The notes beneath the pieces are model-generated. The model was given only the letters and a program-made list of their open reading frames with translations. It was not told where the DNA came from and ran no database searches. A stretch of 64,000 bases of DNA from Zizania palustris (taxonomy: Eukaryota > Streptophyta > Magnoliopsida > Poales > Poaceae), in the NCBI GenBank assembly GCA_019279435.1, contig JAAALK010000084.1, positions 13,574,174-13,638,173 on the forward strand, read 5' to 3'. Below, piece by piece: positions 10,854-22,481 of the stretch. Position 1 is the first letter of the stretch. Every line of letters starts with the position of its first letter. Made by a program: the position numbers and the translations under genes.

Positions 10854-11339
10854 TGTTGGCGTAAAAGTTACACCAACAGGTTCTTAGTAGTTAAGAACAA
10901 ACAAACAAGAGGTTTGTGCTTTTAGGACAAACTTGAGCCTCCGTAAAGGATAACAACTCAAGAGGTCCGAATATATGTGTTTGAACCACTGGTTCTGGAT
11001 CTTTCTTACAAGGTACAATGGGGGGTATTTATAGGGAAAAAGGTTTAAGGAATAGACCTATTTACCCTTATATTACAAATGACCTCCAGTATTATAAACA
11101 AGGTTATACACGGTAAAGTGCTGTAGGGTAGATGGATAAGCAGGGCATCCAATCAGTCACGTCTTCCTGCTTCGAAGCCTCCTCCTTCCCTTCGGAGGGT
11201 CCTTCGAGATTTTGCATAGTGACACCCTTCGATCGTGCTGACGTATGCTTCGAGCATTATTCAGCCATCTTCGGGATCTTCTTGGAGCCCTCGGAGGATT
11301 AACCTTTAAGTCTTGGAAATGAAGTAATTTCCCCCAACA
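10854..11339 (-). repeat. 3' LTR of gypsy 1
   Basis: This 486-bp LTR runs TGTTGGCG...CCCCCAACA and is nearly identical to 22482-22967 (differences seen in ATATATGTG/ATATATATG and AAGTCTTGG/AAGTCCTGG). A minus-strand TATAAATA lies at 11026-11033. Confidence 0.95.
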
Positions 11340-11819
11340 GTAGCCCCTCGAATACGCCTTTCTGTAGATAACCTATTTTTTAGAAAGAAGGCAGTATACG
11401 AAAGGAACATTTTTAGTTTCTGAGGCTTAAAGGGAATGCAAAGATGCTGTGATTTAGCCCAGAATATTGGACCCAATATTTTAAAACGTTCGTCTCCGAG
11501 CTTCGGCATAGTGGGAAAACTCCCTGGTAATAGCATGGTTTCGGTGTAGGAGTGTTACGAAAGCGGTTACGGAGTGCGAGCGTCGTGCAAGCGGTTACGA
11601 AGTGTCTTTCGTCGTGGCGACGGTTACGGAGTGTGAACGTCGTGGGGTACCGTCAATATGACCGTTACGGCGCAAATAGCCGTTACCCGCTGTGAAAAAG
11701 AAGTAACGGTCGATTTCTTCAGCGGTTGCACGCCGTTCCAATTACCAGCCCCACCTGTCGGCGACGGAAGTCGAACCTGCGGTGTGAAACTTCTCGAAGA
11801 GCAGTATAGGTTGTGCGGT
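11340..11819 (+). other. Region between gypsy 1 3' LTR and antisense gene promoter
   Basis: The minus strand directly next to the LTR reads GAGGGGCTAC, a weak polypurine tract. The rest contains short tandem words of the form GCGGTTACGGAGTGYGARCGTCGTG at about 11560-11650, which look like a small repeated upstream element. The plus-strand frame stays open from 11658, but the first convincing start codon is 11925. I treat this as 5' flank of the antisense gene. Confidence 0.5.
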
Positions 11820-11827
11820 TATAAAAG
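11820..11827 (+). promoter_or_regulatory. TATA box of the antisense gene in gypsy 1
   Basis: TATAAAAG lies 98 bp upstream of the ATG at 11925, on the strand opposite gag-pol. The homologous gene in gypsy 2 also has a TATA box (28765-28772), about 120 bp before its ATG. Position and conservation suggest an own promoter rather than LTR-driven transcription; this is inference. Confidence 0.6.
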
Positions 11828-11924
11828 GGGGAAAAGGGGATTACTGGAAGTTTTTTACCGCATTCACCGTTCTTGCAATTCACCTTTCCCCTCAACCTTC
11901 TGCCCCTTCGAGCATTTGAGCGCA

Positions 11925-14900
11925 ATGGCGAGAACCAGCCACACAACTCCCTTGGCGGCTAACACTCTGGCGCAGCGGCAGGCATGGGCTGCATCAGCAG
12001 CCACGGCAATGGCGGGGGGTCCGGGCGGTGCCTGGCCCAAGAACCCTCGAGCGCTCCGCCCGCCCTCCAAGAAGAAGATGGCCCAAAGCTTCGTCATTGG
12101 TCAGTCAGTGAGCACCGCGGAGTCCATTGAAGAGGCAGTAGACGGGAAGCTGGGAGCCGGAATGAGGACTCGAGTCCCTGGGACAGGGTCGACTCCGCGG
12201 CCTCGGCGCGGAGAAGTGGTAGTCTTCGAGGCGTTCTTCGAAGCTGGTCTGGGGCTACCAGCCGTGGATTTTCTGGCAGAGGTACTGGACCTGTTCCACA
12301 TTACTCTGCCTCAATTGTCCCCCAACGCAATCGTCCGCCTGGCCGTCTTCGAGTGGGCTCTTCGGGCGGAGGGGTGTGAAGGGCGCTCCGAGATCTTCGC
12401 AGCGACCCACGAGGCTATCTGCCAGCCGAAGCCTCAAGATGGGCCCGGAGACTCGAAGGTGACAGTGGCCTTCGGCAGTGTTAATTTCCAGCTACGGCGG
12501 GAGCACGCTCTTCATTTCCCTACGAAGGCCATAAACGATCGATGGTATACAAATTGGATACTTCGGTGGTTTTACGCCGAAGTAGGAGAAGACTCCCCCC
12601 TTTCGGGCCCTCTTCAAGAAATCTGGTTCCGGAAGGAAGCGGACATCTCCCCGAACCCTAGCCTGCTCACGACGAGGCTAGGGTTGCTGGCTTCAGTGGC
12701 TCGTCGCATGCGTATGCGCGACCTGGCCGAAGAGTTCGTAGGCCTTCGGATCTCACCCCTCGGAGCCAGTTGGCCAATCTCCATCCCGCAAGCCTCGGAG
12801 GGGGACCTCCGAAACATAGGTACGTCTTTCTCCTGCGGCATCATTTTACATGAACACATTAATTATACTTATGCTTCTTATACCTTTTTCTTTTCAGCGG
12901 CGCCTCTGGCTTTAGCCCCGGACGACATAGTCCGGGCTACCGAACGAATTCTCGGAGCCCCTTCGGTGGCCGAGAGGCAGAGGAGGCTGGAACTGGTGGG
13001 GAGTTGGGAGCGCTCGAACAGGGTGTGGAGAGCCCTCAGCATGGAGCCCCCGCAGCTTCCCGACTTTGCCCCAGCTGGAGCGGCGGCTCGCAAGAGAAAA
13101 GCAGCGGCCGAGCCCTCTAAAAAAGCTGGCAAGCAGCCTGCTCAGAAGAGGGCAGTGAAGCAGCCTCCTCACTTGACACCCGCTTCATCTTCTTCGTCGC
13201 CGGATGAGCGGAGCCCGACTCCCGAAGAGGCAGAAGACTCCGGAGGTGCTACAGCGAAGGCCTTCGAAGACTATCTTCTGATCGACGAAGATATGGGGGA
13301 GGTCCCCACAAACCTCCCCGATAGGGAGGGTGTTGATGTAACTCCACTGACTCCTCCTGCGCCTGTCAACGTGCAAGTGGAGTCAAACTCTACCTCCGGC
13401 TTGCCTGCACCCGAAGGGGTTCCTGCGGAGGTTGCGGCCCCGACGGACGAAACCGAGGGCAGGGCTTTGGGGGATGACTTCGACAACATCCTCCGGATGT
13501 ACGAAGTCCTGGAGGATCCGGCGATCCTTCCTCAAGCGGCTCTTGGAGGTATTTTCCCGGAGCTCTTTCTTTTTTCGTCGGCATTCGCTTGCTATCTGTA
13601 GAATATGTTAATTAACCTTGATATTTGAAATAGATACCTCTTCGGGTATCGAAGCCTTGGTGGCGCCCGACGTCCCTACTTCTTCAGAGACGGTCACCCG
13701 AGCGGACCCTCCGGCTCCCCTGGGGGCTCCGAGCCCGGTGGCGGAGAACGTATCCTTCGGAGCGGACGATGTGCTCCCTAGGACAGAATTGGCTCCGGCC
13801 GTGGCGACCTCGACTACTGACGGTGCCTCCGACAACGTGGCTCCGGCCGAAGATGTGGCGGCCGAGGGTCGAGATGTTCTTGCCTCTCCCCCTTTTGTGC
13901 CGGGGAGGGGTAAGAGTATTTCTAGCCTGGGCCTTCGGGTTGACCAAGCAGCGCCCTCCGTCGGCAACTCAGAGGACGAGGCTGCAGAGGACGACGCCCG
14001 GGCCTTGTCTTGGCTCCCTCTTCTGGCTCCTTTCTTGGAGCATCGGAGCGGCCTTCGAAGGCTACTGGAGCCCCTGGCTGAGAAAAGCCAGGATATTGCC
14101 AATTCGGAGTTGATCTCCGCTTTGAGCGAAGTTAGGGCTTCGAGCCTCAACACGGCCCTCGAAAGGGCTGCCCTTCAGGTATGAAAAAGACACCACGGTT
14201 GCTGTATTTTAATGGTCAAAACTTCTTTAGCACTTACCTTGTTTTCCTTGCAGCAATTCGTCCTTGCTAGAGCGGCAGCGACTTCCAGCGAGGTCGAAAT
14301 TAACCGACTTAACCGGAAGGTTACAGCCCTTCAAACAGCTCTTGATGACTCCACCGGGAGGTCTCTCAGGCTGAATGAAGAACTCTTGGAAGAACGGAAG
14401 GCTAAGGCCGCGTCTGACGAAGCCCTTGAAGCCCTCCGCTCTCATGCCGAAGAAGCCGAGGCTGAACGAGTGGTTCTCCGTGCGGAGGTCGAGAAGCTTC
14501 GCCAGGATGCGGCTGCTTCGAACGGACATCTGGTGGAACTTCAAGGGGCTCTTAGCCAGGCAATGGCTCAGAAGAGTTCCATGATGCTCCGGGTGGCCGC
14601 GTTGGACGCAACGGTTGCAAGCCTGGAAGTAGCAGATAGAAAGAATTCCAGTACTGCTGACCGTACCTTGGAAGCTCTTCAGGGTACGTTAGAGTACTTT
14701 GGCACCATGTGCCCTTCGACCTCTGCTGCAACCTTCGAGCCGCTCGACCGGAAGCTGACGAGGATCCAGGTAGCTTCGTCGCTGATGAAGAATTCCGGAG
14801 TACGGTACGGAGAGATCTCCGGACAGTGCGCCGGCATCGGGGTTCTTCGCCACCTCGAAACTCTTCGGATTCCCCTCGATTCGGTTAGTGGTTCGTCTCC

Positions 14901-15669
14901 TGGAGGCTTCGCGGATGATGACCTGCTGCGGCCGTCTTCGGAGGTGTCTTCGGCTTGGGAAGCTTTCCGATCAGTATGGAAGGCGGACCACAAAGTTGCT
15001 GCTGAGGCTTGGATCGACGAGGCCCGCCGGCAAAAGCAAGCTCAGGCGAAGCCACCACTCCCGACTTCGCCAGCGCCTTCGGTCCCAGCTCCGCCGACCG
15101 ACCCGCAGGTCTAGCCGCTTAGGGTTGTTGTGTACCTGTGGTCTTGTAAACTTTGTTTAATTAATGAGAAAGTTATAAACAGTACTTGTCTTGGGTGTTC
15201 TGCTCTTTTTTAGGTTCTGTCATGCCCTTCGAGCCCTGACCTCGTACTTTTGGAACCTACTGCCGAGCTTCGCAAGGAGTGGGCAGTTCTTGAGAGTTTG
15301 AGACCTTATCGCCGCTCTCGCTTTTCTGTTCCTCGCGGAGACGGGGGGGAAGTTACCCTTGAAGTACGAAGGGATGTTTTGTCTTATATTAAAGAGGAAG
15401 AAAAGGAAGAGGGGTCTTCGTCCTCCGAGCCCGTCGACTGGTCTGACTCGGAGTATCAAGCCGAAAACCTTGCCGAGGCCGGCTCCGAAAGGCTCTTGAC
15501 GTGGGCCGAACTTCAGGAGGAGCAGAAGAAACTGCGAGCCTCGAAGAAAAAGAGAAGTTCCCGGCCTAAAAAGACTTCAAGCTCCGAAGGGCAAAGTAGC
15601 CGCAGGGGTAGCTCTAGGGGTCGAAAGGGTCTCCGTTTTTATTTGGGCTTAGATAACAATTTTTCCTGA
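11925..15669 (+). CDS. Five-exon antisense gene (Tat-lineage additional ORF)
   Basis: Five exons can be read with GT-AG borders: 11925-12819, 12898-13548, 13634-14178, 14254-15108 and 15214-15669. Phases are compatible and give about 1133 codons. The N-terminal ~70 residues are Ala-rich. Residues about 95-260 (EVVVFEAFFEAG, LFHITLPQLSPNAI, RWYTNWILRWFYAEV) resemble the plant 'putative gypsy type transposon' domain (Pfam Transposase_28). Residues about 300-700 are low complexity, Pro/Ser/Ala and acidic. Exon 4 is a long coiled-coil-like Glu/Leu-rich region. Exon 5 ends in a basic Ser/Arg/Lys stretch (KKKRSSRPKK). The first intron (78 nt) has no stop and is a multiple of three. Antisense extra ORFs are known in Tat elements, but their function is not. 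No catalytic motif is visible. Confidence 0.75.
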
Positions 15670-15854
15670 TGTATGAATATAATATTTTAATGTGGAATGC
15701 TTCGACAGCATGCTGTGTGACTCCTATCCTCCTACCCCCCTTGTGGGTGGCGGAGCTTTTATCTTATATAAGGGTTCGCTAGGCACAATGATTGCCCGGG
15801 CACCTGTATGCTTCGAATTTTTGCGCATGTCACCATCGATAAGTAGACAAAAAA
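15670..15854. other. Spacer after antisense gene
   Basis: This short 3' flank of the antisense gene contains AATATAATATTTTAATG, a possible polyadenylation region. Nothing else is visible before the minisatellite begins. Confidence 0.4.
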
Positions 15855-16742
15855 TTTAAAGTCCTTAGACTCTTCTACGGATCCTAACAAGCCGGAGCCT
15901 GGGATCCGTAGTTTGGCCACCTACGGCTCTTTTACAGATACTTCGCACCCGGAGGCTTGAAATTCTGTCTTGTTTAAAGTCCTTAGACTATTCTACGGAT
16001 CCTAACAAGCCGGAGCCTGGAATCCGTAGGTTGTCCACCTACGGCTCTTTTACAGATACTTCGCACCCAGAGGCTTGAAATTCTGTCTTGTTTAAAGTCC
16101 TTAGACTCTTCTACGGATCCTAACAAGCCGGAGCCTGGAATCCGTAGGTTGGCCACCTACGGCTCTTTTACAGATACTTCGCACCCGGAGGCTTGAAATT
16201 CTGTCTTGTTTAAAGTCCTTAGACTCTTCTACGGATCCTAACAAGCCGGAGCCTGGAATCCGTAGGTTGGCCACCTACGGCTCTTTTACAGATACTTCGC
16301 ACCCGGAGGCTTGAAATTCTGTCTTGTTTAAAGTCCTTAGACTCTTCTACGGATCCTAACAAGCCGGAGCCTGGAATCCGTAGGTTGGCCACCTACGTCT
16401 CTTTTACAGATACTTCGCACCCGGAGGCTTGAAATTCTGTCTTGTTTAAAGTCCTTAGACTCTTCTACGGATCCTAACAAGCCGGAGCCTGGAATCCGTA
16501 GGTTGGCCACCTACGGCTCTTTTACAGATACTTCGCACCCGGAGGCTTGAAATTCTGTCTTGTTTAAAGTCCTTAGACTCTTCTACGGATCCTAACAAGC
16601 CGGAGCCTGGAATCCGTAGGTTGGCCACCTACGACTCTTTTACAGATACTTCGCACCCGGAGGCTTGAAATTCTGTCTTGTTTAAAGTCCTTAGACTCTT
16701 CTACGGATCCTAACAAGCCGGAGCCTGGAATCCGTAGGTTGG
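15855..16742. repeat. 118-bp minisatellite, about 7.5 copies
   Basis: TTTAAAGTCCTTAGACT recurs at 15855, 15973, 16091, 16209, 16327, 16445, 16563 and 16681, an exact 118-bp period. Units differ by only a few substitutions. Each unit contains two potential hairpins: CTACGGAT paired with ATCCGTAG, and GTAGGT paired with ACCTAC. The array sits between the 3' end of pol (minus strand) and the 3' end of the antisense gene (plus strand). Tandem repeats in this 3' region are known in Tat/Ogre-type elements. Confidence 0.95.
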
Positions 16743-16926
16743 CGGAGCCACTGAACCAATGGTTCGTAGCCAGCCCCTTGGGTTTTTTCGAAAAATGCTT
16801 GGCTCTGCTAGCATCACCGACCTTCGAATGCGTCCATCCGGAGGGTGGGATGTTCGAAGGGCAAAACAAATCTCAACCCTTAGCTTTATTCATAAAAGGA
16901 GTGTTACAAGTGATTACAAGGGAGCC

Positions 16927-18370
16927 TTAAGCGTAATATCTCTTAAGGTGCTCCGCATGCCACGCATGTTTCAACTCTTCTCCTTCTAAATTAGCTAATT
17001 TAAATGATCCGGGGCGTCCTGAGCGTAAGATAACATATGGTCCTTCCCATTTGTTTCCTAGCTTCCCCGGAGCTATTACATTTCGCAACACTAGATGACC
17101 TGGTTTTAACTCAGTTAACTTGACCTTGGGGTCATACCATGTCTTTGTGTGCTCTTGGTACTTCGTCAGGTTGGCGACAGCTCGAAGCCTTGTTTCTTCT
17201 GACAAGTCTATTGAAGCACTCCGATCATCTTCGTCTTCGTGCTGAATTGAATTACACGAAGTGACTCCCCTTTGAGCTCCGTAGGGGTCATGGCTTCGTC
17301 TCCGAAGAGCAACCTGAATGGTGTGAAGCCGGTTGACCTAGTTTGCGTGGTTCGGATAGACCATAAAATTTTAGGTAGCTCTTCGACCCATAGGCCCTTG
17401 GCCAATCCCACAATTCGGCGATTTAACCCGGAGAGGATATTCCCGTTGGCTCGTTTGACGGCTCCGTTGGATTGCGGATGTCGCACTGCTGCAAAGCATA
17501 GCTTAATGCCCAGCTCTTCACAGAATGTTTGGAAGGTATCGGCTTCGAACTGGGTTCCGTTATCCACCGTTAATTCTCTGGGGACTCCGAACCTGCATAT
17601 AATATTCTGCCAGAAGAACCTTTGCACGTTCTTTGATGTGATGGCTGTTAGCGGCTCTGCTTCCACCCATTTTGAGAAGTATTCTATCGCTACGACCGCA
17701 AATTTCAATCCGCCTTTTGCTGGTGGGAAAGGGCCTATGAGGTCCATGCCCCATCTAGCCATCGGCCATACCGGGGCAATAACTTGAAGTTGAGCTGGTG
17801 GGCGATGGCTCCTTCTGCCCATCCATTGGCAGCCTTGGCATGTTCGAACTAGGTCTTCGGCGTCTCTGACGATTGTCGGCCAATAAAAACCTTGCCGGAG
17901 CGTCTTGCCTGCTAGCGCTCTAGGAGCTAGATGACCTCCGCACAGCCCCTCGTGGATGCCTCGAAGTATGTCTTGTCCTTCAGGTTGAGAGATGCATCGA
18001 AGCAGTGGTGAGCATACTCCGGCTTTATATAGTACTTCCCCAATAAGTTTGTAATTTCGAGCTCTCGTTTGCATTCTTCGAGCTTCTGGGCCTTCCGGAG
18101 GGTCATTGCTGCCTTGCAACATAGTTATTATTGGAGTTCGCCAATCCGTAGGTTCAATACACATTACTTCTGACGAGGGTATTTGGTCAGCTGCTGGCTG
18201 CTCTAACTCTTCATAGAAAGCGCCCTCCGGGAGGTCTACTGCTCCTGCTGCGGCTTTTGCAAGAATATCTGCAAGTTGATTTTCTGCTCGCGGTATGCTT
18301 CGAACTGTAAACCCTTTGAATGCTGCTTCTGCCTTGCGGATTTCTTGAAGGTATTGCGCGAGATGTGGGT
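16927..18370 (-). pseudogene. gypsy 1 integrase
   Basis: The zinc-binding region (HEGLCGGH, then TCQGCQW) and the core are readable. The first Asp is in GMDLIGPF and the second in TVDNGTQFE. The expected catalytic Glu in the NGAVERAN motif is Lys here (AAA at 17454-17456; gypsy 2 has Glu). One frameshift lies near 17240, between the core and the C-terminal GPYVILRSGRPGSFKL module, and another near 18371-18376 separates it from the RNase H part. This copy cannot encode an active integrase. Confidence 0.9.
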
Positions 18371-21300
18371 TTTTGCTTGGAAGCTTTTATCAATATGCCC
18401 CGCGACGACTTGGGAATCTGTCTTGATCATTATCCTTGTAGCTCCGAGTGCTTTAGCCTTTCGGAGGCCTAGCAAGATTCCTTCATACTCGGCGACGTTA
18501 TTAGTGGTTCGAAAGTTAAGCCTTGCAGAGTACATTGCCTTTTGTCCTGATGGTGACAAGATTACTGCCCCTGCTCCGGCACCTGATGCTTGATAGGCTC
18601 CGTCGGAGAATATTGTCCAGAAACCGTCGGAGGGTTCTTCCGGAGTCCATACTGCAGATGGAGTCCACTCTGCTACGAAATCTGCTATAATTTGAGATTT
18701 AACAGCCGTCCTTGCTGTGAAGGAGATTTCGAAGGGTGCTAGCTCGACTGCCCACTTTCCAACCCTGCCTGTGGAATCTTTGTTTCGGAGCATATCTCCA
18801 AGAGGATACGATGTAGGGACAATAAGGTTATGCGCCAAGAAATAATGCCTTAGCTTTCGCGAGGCCATTACTAAAGCATAAGCAAACTTTTCAAGCTCGG
18901 AGTATCTGATCTTGGCTCCTGATAATGCCTCCGAGACAAAATAAACTGGGTTTTGTACCAGCTTGTCTTTGAGCTCGACTTCTCGGACCAGTACTGCGCT
19001 TACTGCTGACCCTGTCGCTGCAAGGTATAAAAGCAATGTTTCCCCTGGAAGAGGAACAGTTAAGGTTGATAATGTTCCAAGGTAGGCTTTTATTTCTTCG
19101 AAGCTCTTTTGACACTCCGGCGTCCAGTTGAAGCTTTCGGAGCCTTTGAGTGCCTTGAAAATTGGGAGGCTTCGCTCTGCCGATCTGGACAGGAACCTGC
19201 TGAGTGCTGCTAGCCTTCCTGCTAGCTTCTGTACTTGCTTCAAATTCTCGGGTGGAGCCATTCTTTGTAGTGCACTTATTTGCGTTGGACTGGCTTCGAT
19301 CCCCCTGCTCGAAACTAAGTACCCTAGCAGCTTCCCTGCTTGTGCCCCGAATATACATTTTTCGGGATTGAGGCGTACTCCACATGCTCGGAGGCTCTCG
19401 AAAGTTTCATCTAAATCTATGCTATGCTGATGCTTTTGAGCACTTTTTATTACAATATCGTCCATGTAGGCCTCGACATTGCGGCCTATCTGATGGCCTA
19501 AAGCTTTAGCTATTAAGCGAGAAAATGTGGCTCCGGCATTCCGTAAACCAAAAGGCATTCTTACATAGCAGAATACTCCCGAAGGAGTTATGAAACTTGT
19601 CTTGGCTTCGTCTTCTTGCTTCAGCCATACTTGATGGTACCCGGAGTAGGCATCGAGGAAGCTTAATAGTTCGGAGCCGGCTGTGGAATCTATTAATTGA
19701 TCTATTCGGGGCATTGGGTAGGGGTCTCGCGGGCATGCTTTATTTAGTGATGTGAAGTCAATACACATGCGCCATTTGCTGGAATCCTTCTTTCTTACAA
19801 AAACAGGGTTGGCCAACCACTCGGTATGGGCCACTTCCCTGATAATGCCAGCTTTTAATAATTTTTCCACTTCGGCCTTGGCTAAATTTGCTCTTTCTGT
19901 TGATAGCTTTCGGAGCCCCTGGCGCACTGGCTTGGCCTTCGGGTTGACGAGCAGACTGTGCTCGATGATGCTTCGGTCGACCCCCGTGATATCTTCGTCG
20001 GTCCAAGCAAACATGTCTAGATTCTTCTTGACGACTTCTTCTAATGAGGCGGTTATCTCCGGAGATAGCCCCTTGCCGAATTTTATTGGGTATTCTTTGC
20101 CGTCTTCTGAGATTATTCTTGTCTCGACATCACCCTCCGGGCTTGGTTTGAGCGAGGATCCCTTCGGGGGGCTCAAGGCTTCTGGTACTTCTTTGGCGCT
20201 CTCCGCCACATTATGCACTTGTCGAGGGTCCAATGGCTGCCCGTGGCCATATTCTGTCCTTCTGGCTACAGCTTGGTCTCCTGAAATAGTGAGCACTCCA
20301 CCTTGTGTGGGCATTTTGAGACAAAGGTAGTTGTGATGCGCTATAGCCCCGAATTGGTTTAACATCCCTCGTCCGAAGATAGCATTGTAGGCATAGGGGG
20401 CATCCACCACGTCGAAAATCACCTCCTCTACTCGGGCCAGCGGCCCCTCTCCGAAGGCAACCTCGAGGCCTATTTGGCCGAGGGCATCGAGAGGCGGTCC
20501 TGAGAAGCCTTGAAGTGGCCGGGCTGCAGGGAGTAGATGCTTCCGGGGTATACACATCTGGTCGAAGGCTTGGACGAAGAGTATGTCTGCGGAGCTTCCA
20601 CCGTCCACCAGGATCCTCCGAACGTCAGCCCCTGCTATATCGACATAGATGACTAATGGGTCAGCATGGGGAAACTTCACCCCTACTGCATCGCTGGCTG
20701 TGAATGAGATGGGTACACGGGACCATTCTGGCATCCCTTCAGCGGAACTTGAAGTCCCAATGTGCCCAACTTCGCGGACGTACTCGCGGCGCTGTCTGTT
20801 GGACATGCTGCCGAGGGTCCCTCCTCCGGAGATGGGTAGGACCACTCTCTTGCCGCGGTCTTGTGGATCTTCGTGCCTTGGTGGTGGCATAATACTGGCC
20901 ACCGGTAGCCGTATGGGGGCTTCGAGCGCACCGGCTCGGGCCACAGCTTGAACAGGCTCCGATCGTGCCGTAGGTGGAGCCCGGTCCGAAGTACCCCTCC
21001 TGGTATTTCGGTCAATGTATTCACCCCGAAGGGTCAATATCGTCTTGCAGTCCTTCGTGTCATGGCTTCTATTATCGCCATGCACGCAGCAAAAATGACT
21101 CTGGCGCCTTCCAGGCACCCTTTCTTGAGGTACTGACGGCCCAGCCTTGAAATTTTTTACCTGCTGGAAACTGGCAGGTGCCTTCGAAGCTGAAGGTGCA
21201 ATGTTTAGTACTTCCGAACAGAAATGCTTTTTTCCTCGCCTATACTCGCTAGGGCGGCTGTCTTGTGTAGGTTGTGGTGGAGCGGTGGCCTCTGGCTCCC

Positions 21301-22274
21301 TTTTGACTTCCCGGAGGGTGGGTAGTGCTGCCTCAGCTCGCCGAAGGCATCCTTCCTCTGCCTTGGCATATTGCTCGAAGTATGCCATGAGCTGTGCTAC
21401 GGATGTTACCGGCTTCCGATGGAGTTTGCTGAGGAGGTCGGGGTTCAGCACCCCTTCTCGGGCAGCATCAACTACCGAAGAGGTAGTAAGGCCCTTGATC
21501 TGTGACTTGGTGTGGGCGAAGCGTGTGAAGTATTCTCGGAGGGTTTCTCCCTCCCGCTGCTTTACCTGGAACAAACTTCCCGTGGACATTGGGGCCACGA
21601 AAGTGCCTTGGAAGTTGCTCACGAACTTCTTTTTGAGTAGCTCCCATGACTTGATTGATCCTGGTTTTAGGGACCAGAACCACCGGAGCGCCACACCTTC
21701 GAGAGCGAGTGGGAAGCATTTTGCCATGGTGCTTCGTACCCCTCCGCTTGCTTCTATAGCTAGGGCGTACGAGCGGGCGAACTCTCCGGGGTCCGACCCC
21801 CCGGAGTACTTGTGCAGCTTCGAGGCTTTGAACTTGGGGTCGAAAGGCACTCTCTGCAGATCAGGGTGCAATGGAGACTCATTGTCGAAGGACGCATTCT
21901 CGGCCTCCTCTTGGACTTGTATAACTTCTGGGGGGTTGCGGGCTCCATCGTCTTGAGGCCCCCTTGGAGTTTCGGTGGAAGCTTGAGTGCGGAGTCTGTC
22001 GGCAGCCTCCTGCCTCCATCTGGATACCTCCTCCTAAAGCCTGGCTAGCTGCGTAGCCTCGGTTTCGGGAGGGCCTTCGTCTTCGTCGGAGGGAACTTCA
22101 GGGTCTTGGCTTGCTGCGTAGTCGGTCTGAAGCATTGTAGGGGGGGAGAGGGCCCCGGGGCGCTCGACGCCCATCGGTTCTGGCAGGAACCGTCGGATTA
22201 GCTGAGGGTCCGGCTCCGTTGGTCCGAGGGGACCTTCGAAGGGGACCTGTAGCTTGACCACGCTTCGGAGGCAT
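18371..22274 (-). pseudogene. gypsy 1 gag, protease, reverse transcriptase and two RNases H
   Basis: Gag starts at the ATG 22272-22274 (MPPKRGQ). A frameshift lies in its N-terminal part (about 22100-22150), and a TAG at 22034-22036 stands where gypsy 3 has a sense codon. From about 22030 to 18376 the frame is open. It contains the gag retrotransposon core (EFARSYALAIEASGG), a Cys/His knuckle-like CCVHGDNRSHDTKDC, the protease motif DGGSSAD (about 20590), reverse transcriptase with YMDD (19457-19468) and FGLRNAGATF, and RNase H (LYLAATGSAVSAVLV, YSELEKF). A second, archaeal-type RNase H follows (FSDGAYQASG, NNVAEYEG, KTDSQVV). The second RNase H marks the Tat lineage. Confidence 0.92.
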
Positions 22275-22460
22275 GGTTAGTCGATGAGGTGTTTTGGAAA
22301 TGGAAGACTTCGAACAACTCGAGGGGGTCGAGGGAAGGCCTTCGGGCTGCACTAAGAAGTCCTTAACTGAAGGGTGCGCGGAATCTCAGGATTCCGAGGC
22401 TCCCCCCGTAAGTTTCCTTCAGAGTGCAGTCAGCAGTAGAGAACAAGCTTTTAGAACTTG

Positions 22461-22481
22461 TTCCCCACGGACGGCGCCAAC
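22461..22481 (-). promoter_or_regulatory. Primer-binding region of gypsy 1
   Basis: The minus strand reads TTGGCGCCGTCCGTGGGG right after the 5' LTR. The TGGCGCC start and GTGGGG tail are typical of Tat-type elements. I do not assign the tRNA. Confidence 0.8.

Noticed and set aside
15855..16742. Regular direct repeats resembling a CRISPR array
   Set aside because: Units are contiguous 118-bp copies without unique spacers, inside a plant retrotransposon; it is a minisatellite.
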